This document shows, piece by piece, positions 45,078 through 55,941 of a stretch of 64,000 bases of DNA. The notes under the pieces were generated by a model, which worked only from the letters and a program-made list of their open reading frames with translations, was not told the DNA's origin and did no database searches. Where the stretch lies: assembly GCA_035771165.1 (NCBI GenBank), contig JAWNZC010000338.1, positions 496,001 through 560,000 of the forward strand, given 5' to 3'. Position 1 is the first letter of the stretch, and each line of letters opens with the position of its first letter. This DNA is from Paragorgia papillata. Lineage: Eukaryota; Cnidaria; Anthozoa; Scleralcyonacea; Coralliidae. Position numbers and translations under genes: made by a program.

Positions 45078-45420
45078 CGAAATGTCGAAAAGTGCTCAAT
45101 ACCGTAAAGATAGAGCGAATATACTATAAGTGGGCTTACCTCAAATGTTGTCGCTACCCAGCGTGAAACTGACAGTAGCGACCATCAACATTTGAGGTAA
45201 GCCCACTTATAGTATATATATATATATATACAAAGTATAAAGTATAGTTTTACCTTAAAGTCTTCGCTACCAGAGGTTTCACCCTAAACGGGATCATCAG
45301 GCGACTGATGATCCCGTTTAGGGTGAAACCTCTGGTAGCGAAGACTTTAAGGTAAAACTATACTTTATACTTTGTATTTTGCTCTATCTATATGGTATTG
45401 AGCACTCTCTAACATTTCGT
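45078..45420. repeat. Nested palindromes: outer arms around two inner hairpins
   Basis: Outer arms 45078-45116 and 45381-45420 (GTGCTCAATACC / GGTATTGAGCAC). Inner hairpin 1 spans 45121-45215 (AAGTGGGCTTACCTCAAATG arms). Inner hairpin 2 spans 45231-45376 (TTTACCTTAAAGTCTTCGCT arms, loop in ATCATCAGGCGACTGATGAT). TA runs separate them. Confidence 0.9.
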
Positions 45421-46890
45421 GAACCATAACTCACTTATATATATATATATATATATATTGCTTCTAAAATAAACATTTTATTATAACTGTGCTTTTATGG
45501 TAGTGCATGTTCAATTGGGGGCATTTGCCCTGTTTGACCACCAGTTGCTATAATCCATTGTCTATTATATTTGTATGTTCTATAAAAATATATACATAAT
45601 TGTTTGTTGACAATAAAGTTATTAAATCAATTAAATTAAATCAAAAAGAAAAATATTAAAAACAAAATAAGAATATTATAAAACATACGCTCCAGACATT
45701 GAGCTTCAAGTTGTCTACAACTGGCTATTTCGCCCATAGACAACATAGGACGACGGGTTGTCTAATTGTTTGAGTATAATCCAACTAGTTTGAAAAAGGA
45801 GTCAATTTTCAAATGCAAAGGAATTCTCGTGTTTTTTTCAAGGTTTCAGTTTTAAATAATCTTATGTCGCTATTATAGTGACAATTCCCAATATTTGGCA
45901 CACTGTGAATATAGCTCATGCAGGCAATCAGAATGCTGGGGTTGTAATAGGCTACCAGTTGGTTTAGTCTAAAATACATTCACGCTTACTATTGGCTTAG
46001 CTGCTTCTTGGTACTCCAATATATCTTGAAACCAAAGAGAACGAGCTAGAATCTTATCACCACGGTATCGAAACTTGAAACAAAATAAAAAGATCATCAT
46101 GACACGTTGAAATATTGATGACACTTGTGTATCAATGGAATAAATTTAGTGTTTTACAAGTGAAGGCGTGTGATTTCTTGTAAACATCTTTAGAGATCTA
46201 CAGAAATACATTATATAGATGGTGTTTATGATACATTCTCAAATCATTAATAATTCATGATTTTTACAATTTAATTCTTTACATTGGTTTGTTTTTAGGT
46301 CTATTAAAGTTATAGTTTTTGAGCTATTAATGTTATTACGTTAGTTTTTCTGTCATTTTCGCAAATTATTAATAATTCATGTCCAAATTTTTCTCAATCA
46401 GACACTCTTGGAAACGCGATTTCCTGCAGTTTTGATACACTGTTTGTATGTTTCGGCGTTACTTTGGCTAATGGCTACACGTGTATTTGTTGCTTCCTGT
46501 CTTTTAGCAAAGACCACTTCATTGTCGGTTTATTGAAAATGCGAAGATAGTATACCTGTTGACTTTAATTAATTTGTCGGACCTCGACAAACTGCATAGC
46601 TTTTTGCCAATTGCTGCGATCAAATCGGTGATTTTCTTCTAATCAGTAAATGCTTAAGGCATATAACGTAGCATTTGCAGCTACAGAATTTCAGTATATT
46701 GGCAAAGATGTACTGCTTGAACAGGCGAACCGAGGCCATGCATGATTACAAACTGAATCAGCATTTCCAGTTTATCTCACGTTTTTAACAAAAAATGAAA
46801 ATATTGACAGATCCTGTACCTTTCAGTTAGCTTAATCTGCTGCAAGTCTAAGAACTGTCAAATATGATTGGTCAGTTCAAATTTAGAAAT
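45421..46890. other. Intergenic, no gene recognised
   Basis: A short palindromic stretch, AGTTGTCTACAACT near 45710, is the only structure seen. Confidence 0.45.
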
Positions 46891-47235
46891 GTATTAGTAT
46901 AGGTAATAGCATGGTTTCGAGTGCAATTTGGAAAAAAACATGTACTTACAAGTGAGTTTTTCACAAAGGCTATCAAAATTGCACGAGTTGGAAGGACAAG
47001 TGCTATTTGAGGTCTTTGGAGAATCTTTCCAATCAAATTGCTTTGTGCAAATAACATACATGAAAAAATTTAACAGGAAGAACAAACTTTTTTTCGAGTC
47101 AAAAATGATTTTTGTTCAAATTTTAAAAAATAAAAAAATTGCACTGTATTTCCTTTTTTCTGCACTGTATTTCCTCAAAACTGCACTGCTCTCAGCCAAT
47201 CAGAATTGAGAATTTTTTTCATGTGTATTATTAGT

Positions 47236-47406
47236 ATAGGTAATAGCATGGTTTCGAGTGCAATTTGGTAAAAAAAACGTGCACGAGTGAGTTTTTCAAA
47301 TACTGTCAAAATAGCACGAGTCCGAAGGACGAGTGCTATTTGAAGTATTTGAAAAACTCACGAGTGCATGTTTTTCCAAATTGCACGAGAAGCCATGCTA
47401 TTACTT
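47236..47406. repeat. Hairpin element
   Basis: Arms GTAATAGCATGGTTTCGAGT and reverse, with AAAACTCACGAGTGCA in the inner stem. A single-armed relative lies at 46900-47030. Confidence 0.75.
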
Positions 47407-47888
47407 ATTAATAATATACATGAAAAAATGTTCAAAACAAATGTACTATTAGCGTACGTGTTTAGCAGTCCACTCCTCGCATATTTATTTGTTAAAAAAC
47501 GCTTCGCTTCCTTTACTACTTGAAAAAGTTTACTGGAGGCATAAAGAGGCTTCTGGTCTTCTTGTAGGTACTTCACTTGGCAATATTAAAGCATAACTAG
47601 CTTCAAATTTGAACAAATTATCCCCCAAAACGCCGAATCTTGGCAGCCATCTTTGTTTGTTTTGTGTCGGGAAAAATCCGCTGTACAATCAGTTTGATTG
47701 GTTCTTAGTGATAACAGATTTTTGCACTGTGATTACAGATTTTTGCACTGTGATAACACAATTCTGCACTGTTGTTTGGGATTAACTGCACTGGAATCAG
47801 CCAATCACAGTCGAGATATTTTTTCATGTATATTATTAACTTTGTAAATGGCCTCGGTTAGCCAGTTTTAGTAGTAAGTTTGACGTTA

Positions 47889-48032
47889 TATATCATACAC
47901 GAGGAGGAGTGTTTCATCAGGATTTCCAAACACCGAGACTTTTGTTGAAAATCGAGGCAAAGCCGAGGTTTTTGAACAAATTTCGAGGTGTTTGGAAATC
48001 CTAATGAAACACTCTTCCAAGTGTATGATATA
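47889..48032. repeat. Hairpin element
   Basis: Arms ATATCATACACGAGGAGGAG / reverse and GATTTCCAAACACCGAG / CGAGGTGTTTGGAAATC. Confidence 0.75.
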
Positions 48033-48039
48033 GCTTCTC

Positions 48040-48985
48040 AAACAAATCAGTATTTTAAGAGAAAATCGAGGCGAAAGTTTGCTTAATTTATGTAATTTCT
48101 TCCTCCGATATCAAAACCCCCGTCTCGGTGCTGATTTCCTTTGTTTTCGGTTCATGAATTATTAATGAATTTGAGAAAATTATTTCTAGTATTTTTAATT
48201 ACCTGACAAATATCATATCCGGCAAGGAGCTTTTCGAGTGTAAATTTCCATAAAATTTCCCCTTCTGAAATAGTCTTCATTATTGCACTATAAAACTATT
48301 AATACAGGAATTTATTTGGTTAAACAATTCAATAAGTTATTTTCTAATAAATAATGAAATAAAAAACACAAAAACTGTATACTTCTTTTATCAATAAAAA
48401 TCAGGACGATATCTAATTTTGTTTATAGCAAATATAGGCCCAAATAAAGTATATTACCTATATATATATATATACATATATACCATTCAAGTATCCATTA
48501 AGATGTGAATTTTACATGTATTTCGTCTGTAACAGAATATTGTGGCGCGAATTGTGCCTACTTTGACGTCATCTTCATGATCGTATTTTCTTTTTTTATA
48601 TTAAAAATTGCAAAAATTGCGACAATTCTTCTTCAAATTTGCAACTTAGTTTATTTTTTATTTATTTGTTTATCTATTTATTTAATTTTTTATATACAGT
48701 ATGCTAAATATTGGCTGATTCTTGTAATTTAACACTTTTCTTCGCTGACCATAAGCCATTTAAGCCTTTTATTATTAATTCGCCCAAATTTAATTAATTA
48801 TATATTATTTACATAATCTATAATATATATTGTGTAATATATATTACACAATCATTGTAGGGCTAGAAGCCTAGCTAGAAACCTAAAGTGGCTTTTTATT
48901 AAGGCCCTAGTTAAAATTGTAATCTATATTTTATTTATAAATAAGTATAATCAGTCAAAAACCTTTTCCAGCCGACAACTTTAAA
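48040..48985. other. Intergenic AT-rich stretch
   Basis: Only chance frames (for example 48505-48732, hydrophobic and poly-T derived). Confidence 0.5.
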
Positions 48986-48989
48986 AAGT

Positions 48990-50268
48990 ATAAAACAAAA
49001 CAAACTCCGAAAAGTAGCATCTTGTAAAACTCAAGATTTGAGAAAAGAAACAAGACGAGACAGTAATCGAGGTAATATTTCGAATCTATTACAGAATCAT
49101 TGCCAAACATAACTACTTACAAGCAAGCTGTCGCCTGTATGCCTACACATATGCATGTCATGATGATGACATCATCAATTGAAAGTGTCAGAAACACACA
49201 CGGGTTCACAGTTCTGAGTTAATGCATTGGGTTATCGGTGAATAAATTATGGGAAAAGTGTCAGCTCTTTTGTCGCTTTGAGGCCAGAGTTTAGTTCAGC
49301 CGGTTAAACGTTATATGAATAGATTCTAATAATAATAGCAAGTTAGGATTGTTATTTTTACAAGAATGTAGTATTTTAAAATTTCTACTGAAAGTATATA
49401 TGAGATTATAAAAAAGGACAGAAGAGTTAGAAGAAGGAGCGGGAGAGTCATTGAGATTATCAAAGAGGTTGCTCAGGTCAGAGAGATGTTTGATTTGGTC
49501 ACAATTCCCGAAATGGTTAATTGGCCACTGCACTATCTTTAAAATCCGAAGAATGCTCGCAAAGTCGTTTAGTCAAGCAACGTTCCGTTTTACCTATGTA
49601 ACGTTGGCCGCAACCCGGACACGCATGTTATATCGTAAACAACGTTGTTTCGTGAGAGATCAGGAATTTTATTGAAATAAAAAAGGAAACTTTTTCGTTT
49701 GGTAAATAACGATAAATTTGACAGGTTTCTTCAAGTGCCGGGGCATTTTCTTTATGCAGGTCAGTTTAACCAAACGTTCACCTTGTTGACCTAAATATGG
49801 AATGCGAAGCCAAATCTTTGGCAGTAAATCATCATTATCTTCGGGATTATGTTTGGTAGTATTTGAAAGGTATTTCTTTTTAAGTTTGCAAATAATCGAT
49901 TGTCGTACGCTAGCGGGAAAACCGTTCCAGGACATAAATGAAGCGATTTTGGAAATTTGGTTTTTGAACTAAACTCTGGCCTCAAAGCGGCAAAAGAGCT
50001 GACAGTTTTTCCAAAATTTATTCACCGATAACCCAATGCATGGACCATTAACTTATGTGTGTTTCTGACACTTTCAATTGATGATGTCATCCTCATGACA
50101 TGCATGTGCAGGCATATATAAGGCGACAACTTGCTTGTAAATAGTTAGGTTTGACAATGATTCTGTAATAGATTCGAAATATTACCTCGATTACTGTCTT
50201 GTCTTGTTTATTTTCTCAAATCTTGAGTTTTTACAAGATGCTACTTTTTGGAGTTTGTTATGTTTTAT
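48990..50268. mobile_element. Penelope-like element remnant between ~300-bp inverted repeats
   Basis: The inverted arms at 48990-49296 and 49966-50268 match over most of their length (AAACTCCGAAAAGTAGCATC / reverse). Between them is a minus-strand GIY-YIG coding remnant. Confidence 0.75.
49291..49935 (-). pseudogene. Penelope-like C-terminal domain with GIY-YIG endonuclease, frameshifted
   Basis: The minus strand reads WLRIPYLGQQGERLVKL in the first frame, then NNVVYDITC, then in another frame CGQRYIGKTERCLTKRLCEH followed by SSDF, then in a third frame NHFGNCDQIKHLSDLSNL. GQRYIGKT...R...EH is the YIG half of the GIY-YIG fold and the preceding VYDITC the GIY half, the order seen in Penelope RT proteins. 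At least two frameshifts (near 49608 and 49525). RT itself is missing. Confidence 0.7.
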
Positions 50269-50997
50269 ATGATCAGTCAAGCTTTTTTCTATTTTGTAAA
50301 TTAAGGAAAATTATCTTTATCAATTAATGTGTAGTACGTTGGTTTAACTAAAATTTGGCAATGCAAATGAATTGCCTTGCCAGATTCTGTCCAAACACGG
50401 GTCCAAACCACAGCAAGCTAAGTAACTGTGCGATATATTTACATGGTAATGTTGATTAATTAGATTTGTAAGAGGTGGTTGTTTCGTTTTTTTAAACATG
50501 TTATAGAATATACTTTTTTTTGTATGTACATATTGGTTTATTAAAATTTGGCAAAGCAGATGAAATTCAGTGTCTTGCCAGATTCTGACCAAACCACAGC
50601 AAACTATTCTCACTACATGTATGGTAATATAATTTCAATATTATTACATCCGCTATGCCTACTGACATTCACGTACAGAGTTTCTCGCTGAGCTGTTTGG
50701 TAAATATCTTCAAAATGTTGCACAGAGCCAAAAAATGTTAGACAGATCGACAACAAGATTAAAATATAGCTATATGTAAAGCCAATTGTTTACATTAGCA
50801 TTGATGTTGTAAAAAGAGTTCAGTTGATTTCATGCATGCAACATTAAAAAACACTTTAATAGCGAAATGAATTCCTTGTTTTTCAATCTTCATAATTAAA
50901 GAGATTTAAACTTTTTTAACTGATGAAGGCTGAAAGCCAAAACTTTTTTTAAATAAAGAACCTGCAAAGAAGTTGTCTGCCTCTCTTATATATATAT

Positions 50998-51312
50998 ATT
51001 TAACAAATACATTCCATTTTGCCGTTGTCTGTTCAGTTATAGATGCACAGATGACGTCACAACGTGGTAAGAACAAAAAGGTGGCCCACGAGACGCAGTC
51101 GAGTGGATCACTGATGTTCTTACCATGTTGTTACGCCTTCTGTGCATCTATAACTGAACAGACAACAAAAAAACGGAATCTATTCGTTTTATAGAATACA
51201 AAAATTTAAAAGGTTTTTATCGAAACTCCTGCTGGATTTTGGGGCATGAAGAAAGAAAAAAGCAAATCAGCTGACGTGATCTGACGTCTCCATGTCTCTG
51301 TCCTCTAATAGA
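50998..51312. repeat. Foldback element family, copy 2
   Basis: The palindrome core (51024-51167) has arms GTTGTCTGTTCAGTTATAGA and the reverse complement, extended outwards by ATTCCATTT. A non-palindromic tail (TTTTTATCGAAA...CTGACGTGATCTGACGT) is shared with copy 3. Confidence 0.85.
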
Positions 51313-51319
51313 TAATGGG

Positions 51320-53195
51320 CAACAGCCAATGAAAACCCGCATAGCAACCAGGGTATTGTATATATATATATATAACAAGCTATATAGTTTATTGTGTATA
51401 TATGAATAAATGTATGAAGGTACATCATAATTATAAGAACAATGTATTCAAATATACAAAGTAACACCGGTACCAATTCTTTAAATTATAAATTTTTACA
51501 TCGAATAAAAATTATCTTACCTTTCCTTCTTTGTTATGACAAATATCTTCATTTTCCTGAGAAACCTAATATATATAATTTGTTTAAAAATTATTATATG
51601 TCGACGTCAAAATATTATGCAAAAAATTGCAACAAGCACAAACTTACTTTTTTCAGGTCCTTTAAAGAGTTGTGTAGAATAAACAACCACTATATAGTAA
51701 AAAAAGACATATTTGGTTATGACAAAGATGAGTTTTTGCATTTTTTACTCGGACTAATGGTTATTTTTTTTAAATCTCATATCTCAGGATTTTTCATTAT
51801 TATAACGCATTTTTGTAAAGTGGAACTTTATATGTGTCTATTTATAAAGGTGATCAAGTTTTGCAAAATTAGTTTGAATAGCATAAGAATTTGCAATGCT
51901 GTCTAGTTTCTTCTGTCTGGTATGTGCTTGTTTATCTGTAAATAGACCCTTTGCAATTCACCTCTTTGTAGAAAAAAAATGCTTTTAAACAATGAAATTC
52001 ATAATTTATCAGGTCTTTTTTAACATACAAGCTGGCCAAGCCCCTCCCCACTGCTCAGCCCTTCAATATCACATCTCAGAGTGCAGGAAATGGAATCTCC
52101 GAGACTATAAATTTCCAAATTTTTCGAGGAGCATAAAAATCTTTAAAAACAATGGTCCTTTGTTGTCTGACTCAGTAAAGATAGGACTATATTATCATAT
52201 GAATTTGATTTGTTATAATTCATCGAGTTTTTAACCAAATGTTGACCCATCCTGAGACTGATCCCTTTTTACAACGAGACCTTTATAACGATATGCGATG
52301 AAGTATTAACTAATAATGTTGACCAGGATCTGTTTAAATTCATGGAAAAATCTTGCGAAAACGCTCGCAAGAAGTGGCAAACAAGAAAAGAATATGAACA
52401 CAGAATATAAAATAAAAAACAAATTTTGTACTTTAACAACTCCTAAAGCAAGTTTAAAAATTTGGTAAAATTTGACGAAAACCATGTGGCGAATCTTCCA
52501 TTTTAATATTGAATAAAATTTTATCTAAACTTGGCGGTGTTTTAATGGCAAACAGGAATAAATCTCATACTAAATAATCTAAAATCTGAATAGCTGACAT
52601 AAAAACGATCTTCATGTTTATTATGGTCTTGTGTCGTGGAATGACGACGCGCTGTGGCGCACAATGGGGTCCGTCACAATGGGTGGGCTTTAAATAGCAA
52701 TATAATATTTTCGTTTTATTGTATTGCATGTGAAATGTTGCTTTTCATTTCATGTATACAAAGTTTGTTGGTAAAATTATTTATTGTTCAAATATTTAAC
52801 ATTTTGATATAGATTATAATATTTTTAACAATAATTAGCTTGAATTAGCATAATTTGCAAAAAGGGTTTTTCGACAAGACCTGACAACCTAGAATTTAAA
52901 TGAGATAAACACGGTTCAAATTATATATTCGGGTATTATCTTTGTGGTATAATGCCATGTGAATTCCATAACACATTTAATGAGACCACCTGCTCGTTTT
53001 CAGGGCCTTTTTGAAGTTTAATAGGAGGGCGAGAGAAGGCCCTTGTATCGGCTGGTCACAGCACCCAGAAATACTGGGTGTAATAAATTAGCAATTTAAT
53101 TTAGTATGCAAAATCATCCGGAGTATTTGGCGGTCCCGTGGGAGAAGTTCATTGAAATGGGCGGTCTCATTGGTCCTGTTGGCGGTTCCGTTGCA
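51320..53195. other. Interval with unrecognised ORFs between two foldback copies
   Basis: A 154-codon frame at 51442-51906 (MYSNIQSNTGTNSLNYKF) and pieces at 51992-52410 (for example DQDLFKFMEKSCENARKKW) look weakly protein-like, but no family was recognised. They may be part of a decayed element. Confidence 0.35.
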
Positions 53196-53198
53196 TCT

Positions 53199-53520
53199 AT
53201 TTAACAAATAGATTCCATTTGGCCGTTGTCTGTTCAGTTATAGATGCACAGATGACGTCACAACGTGGTAAGAAAAAAAAGTGGCCCACGAGACGCAGTC
53301 GAGTGGGTCACTGATGTTCTTACCACGTTGTTACGTCTTCTGTGCATCTATAACTGAACAGACAACTAAAAAATGGAATCTATTTGCTTTATACAATACA
53401 AAAATTAAAAAAAGTTTTTATCGAAAATCTTGCCGGATTTTGGGGCATGAAGAAGGAAAAAAGCAAATCAGCTGACGTGATCTGACGTGTCCTGTGTCTG
53501 TCCTGTAATAGATCATGGCT
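53199..53520. repeat. Foldback element family, copy 3
   Basis: Near-identical to copy 2 in palindrome core and tail. Confidence 0.85.
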
Positions 53521-53524
53521 GGTA

Positions 53525-54812
53525 TTGTATAATTGATTATAACATATGAGTCACGATTTAGGGGCATTTACTATTTTTAGAGTATATTGTCTATTGTATT
53601 CTGTTTTATTGTTTCTATTGTATTCTATTGTGTCGCCTCGTTCTTTGAAAACCACTGCAGGTATTGTCTACCCCTAAATCATGACCGGTTTAGATTATAG
53701 CTGGCACAAAAACTATGCATAATTACGTTTAACTGAAGGTTTAAGAAAAGCAATCAACCAATGAAAATGCAGAGTCCACCAACACCGCTTCCAAACGTTT
53801 TGCGCCTGCGCGACATCAGAGCTCGTATTAAAAAAAAGCGGGAAACACTGAAATATTTGGACTGTTCCGAAGGTCAACACAAAAGTTAAAATTATAAGCA
53901 TACTACGAAAAAAATAAGGTATGTAATTTGTGCATGGCTTCTTAGTCAATATTGTAACATTTTCTGAAATGACCCCTTCGTAATTTTCATTACCCTTTAT
54001 TTAAAACACAAATGAATAGTTGAGTTTTACTTAGTCTTTACTGTCTGGTTGTTGTTGCCACGGCTATATTATCACCTCTCTTGCAATGTTTACTCTAGCA
54101 AAGTAACGCATGCGCAAAAGTTTGGCAGCGGTGTTGAGTCCACCAGCCGATGCCAGGGCCTTTTCCTGCCCTCCCAAAAAGGCCCTGAACGAGCTTGGCT
54201 GTCACTGCCTGGTTGTGAGCCGGACAAACGTACAAATATGCAACTCCAGATATATCGGGCGTTTTGACGTCGTGTGCAAAGGGTATATTGTATGTTGTGT
54301 CATGTATTTGTTAGCTTTTTGTGAGAAATTAAATCTTATAGAATATAACACAATTTATATAAATTAAATGTTGTTCCTGCTATGCTAAATCTGCAAAGAA
54401 ACTATCGTATACAGTTTAACCTACCAAATTCTTTCGATCTTTTTCAGACATAGTCCGCTCCTGAGAATTAAAGTTCCGACAACGAATGACTCCTGAATAA
54501 AAGGTTGAAACAAATCAATTCCAAAGCTATTTTAAATAAACAATTACAAAACTATATTTAATTAATGTAAATAAAAAAGAACTGTGTTAAGTCTCCGTTT
54601 CCAGTCATCGCAGAAACTGTGGCAACTTGCTACCGGTATACTTGCATCTAATTTATAGTGCTTGTTTTTCATGTGAGTTTTTTTTTTAGTTAAATGCAAC
54701 TTAGTATATACTGGCAGCGAGTGGTGAGCCAGTTCTTTCGATGACTGAAAGTATATAGAAGCACGAGGCCTACTAAATAATTTGACAGTTAGCCATCACC
54801 TTATAACTTTCT

Positions 54813-54815
<3 letters not shown>
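53525..54815. other. Intergenic, no gene recognised
   Basis: Includes a TGTATTCTATTGT tandem near 53590-53630. No coding signal accepted. Confidence 0.45.
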
Positions 54816-54860
<45 letters not shown>

Positions 54861-54865
54861 TAATT

Positions 54866-54888
54866 ATAGTACATAGTACATAGTACAT

Positions 54889-54932
<44 letters not shown>

Positions 54933-55277
54933 TAAATATAGTACATAGTACATAGTACATAGTACGTAGTACATAGTACGTAGTACGTAGTGCGTAGTGC
55001 GTAGTGCGTAGTGCGTAGTGCGTAGTGCGTAGTGCGTAGTGCGTAGTGCGTAGTGCGTAGTGCGTAGTGCGTAGTGCGTAGTGCGTAGTGCGTAGTGCGT
55101 AATGCGTAGTGCGTAGTGCGTAGTGCGTAGTGCGTAGTGCGTAGTGAGTGCGTAGTGCGTAGTGCGTAGTGCGTAGTGCGTAGTGCGTAGTGCGTAGTGC
55201 GTAGTGCGTAGTGCGTAGTGCGTAGTGCGTAGTGCGTAGTGCGTAGTGCGTAGTGCGTAGTGCGTAATGCGTAGTGC
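54866..55277. repeat. Heptanucleotide array: TAGTACA grading into TAGTGCG
   Basis: About 40 near-perfect TAGTGCG units from about 54988, preceded by TAGTACA/TAGTACG units and (TA)n. One 4-bp loss near 55145. Confidence 0.95.
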
Positions 55278-55279
55278 CA

Positions 55280-55940
55280 GGGCGCTATAAAACACGGGCG
55301 GCGAAACGCGCATATAATTTGGCGAGCTATGTGTGATGCATCAAAGGACTGGCACGAGCGCGCTTGGGCTCTGAAAATCAACAAAAACACAATTTGAATG
55401 GCGACCAAAAAGATAAAGAGTACCCGAGATAAATTCCTCTTTTTGAAAAGGAAGAAAACTTATTACTGCCATTAGAAACACAAATAAAGAACAAGTAACT
55501 CCTTCAGATTAAATTTGTTTTAATTATATATTGTCAAGGATTTATTTTAGATTAATAAAAGCACAATTGTTTACCGGGAGAGTTGAAAAAATTCCTAAAA
55601 ATTTACAATTTTTGAAGGGTGCACGCCGTTAAAATCATGTTTTCTCTGCGAATTGGTTGACAAAAGTGAATTTGAATACACCAACGTAAAGATATTTAAA
55701 AAAATATATGAAACTAAAACTAATACGAGAGTTGACTTAACATTTTCATATTACTAATGATTTCAAAGACATTCATAGACACGCACTTTTACTGAATTAT
55801 ATGCACTAAATATCACAAACCATGCATGGTTTGCAGCAACGTCATGACGAACTCCTCTCGCATACCAAAGATATACCTGACATTTTTTGAATTGCATGCT
55901 GTCGGCATCTTGATTTTGCAATAGATTTCACGGGTACTGT
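55280..55940. other. Intergenic, no gene recognised
   Basis: No structure seen beyond short chance frames. Confidence 0.45.
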
Positions 55941-55941
55941 T

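Noticed and set aside
54864..55408. Frames of 149-158 codons rich in LRTTHYA
   Set aside because: Translations of the 7-bp array, open in all frames because 7 is not a multiple of 3 and the unit has no stop.
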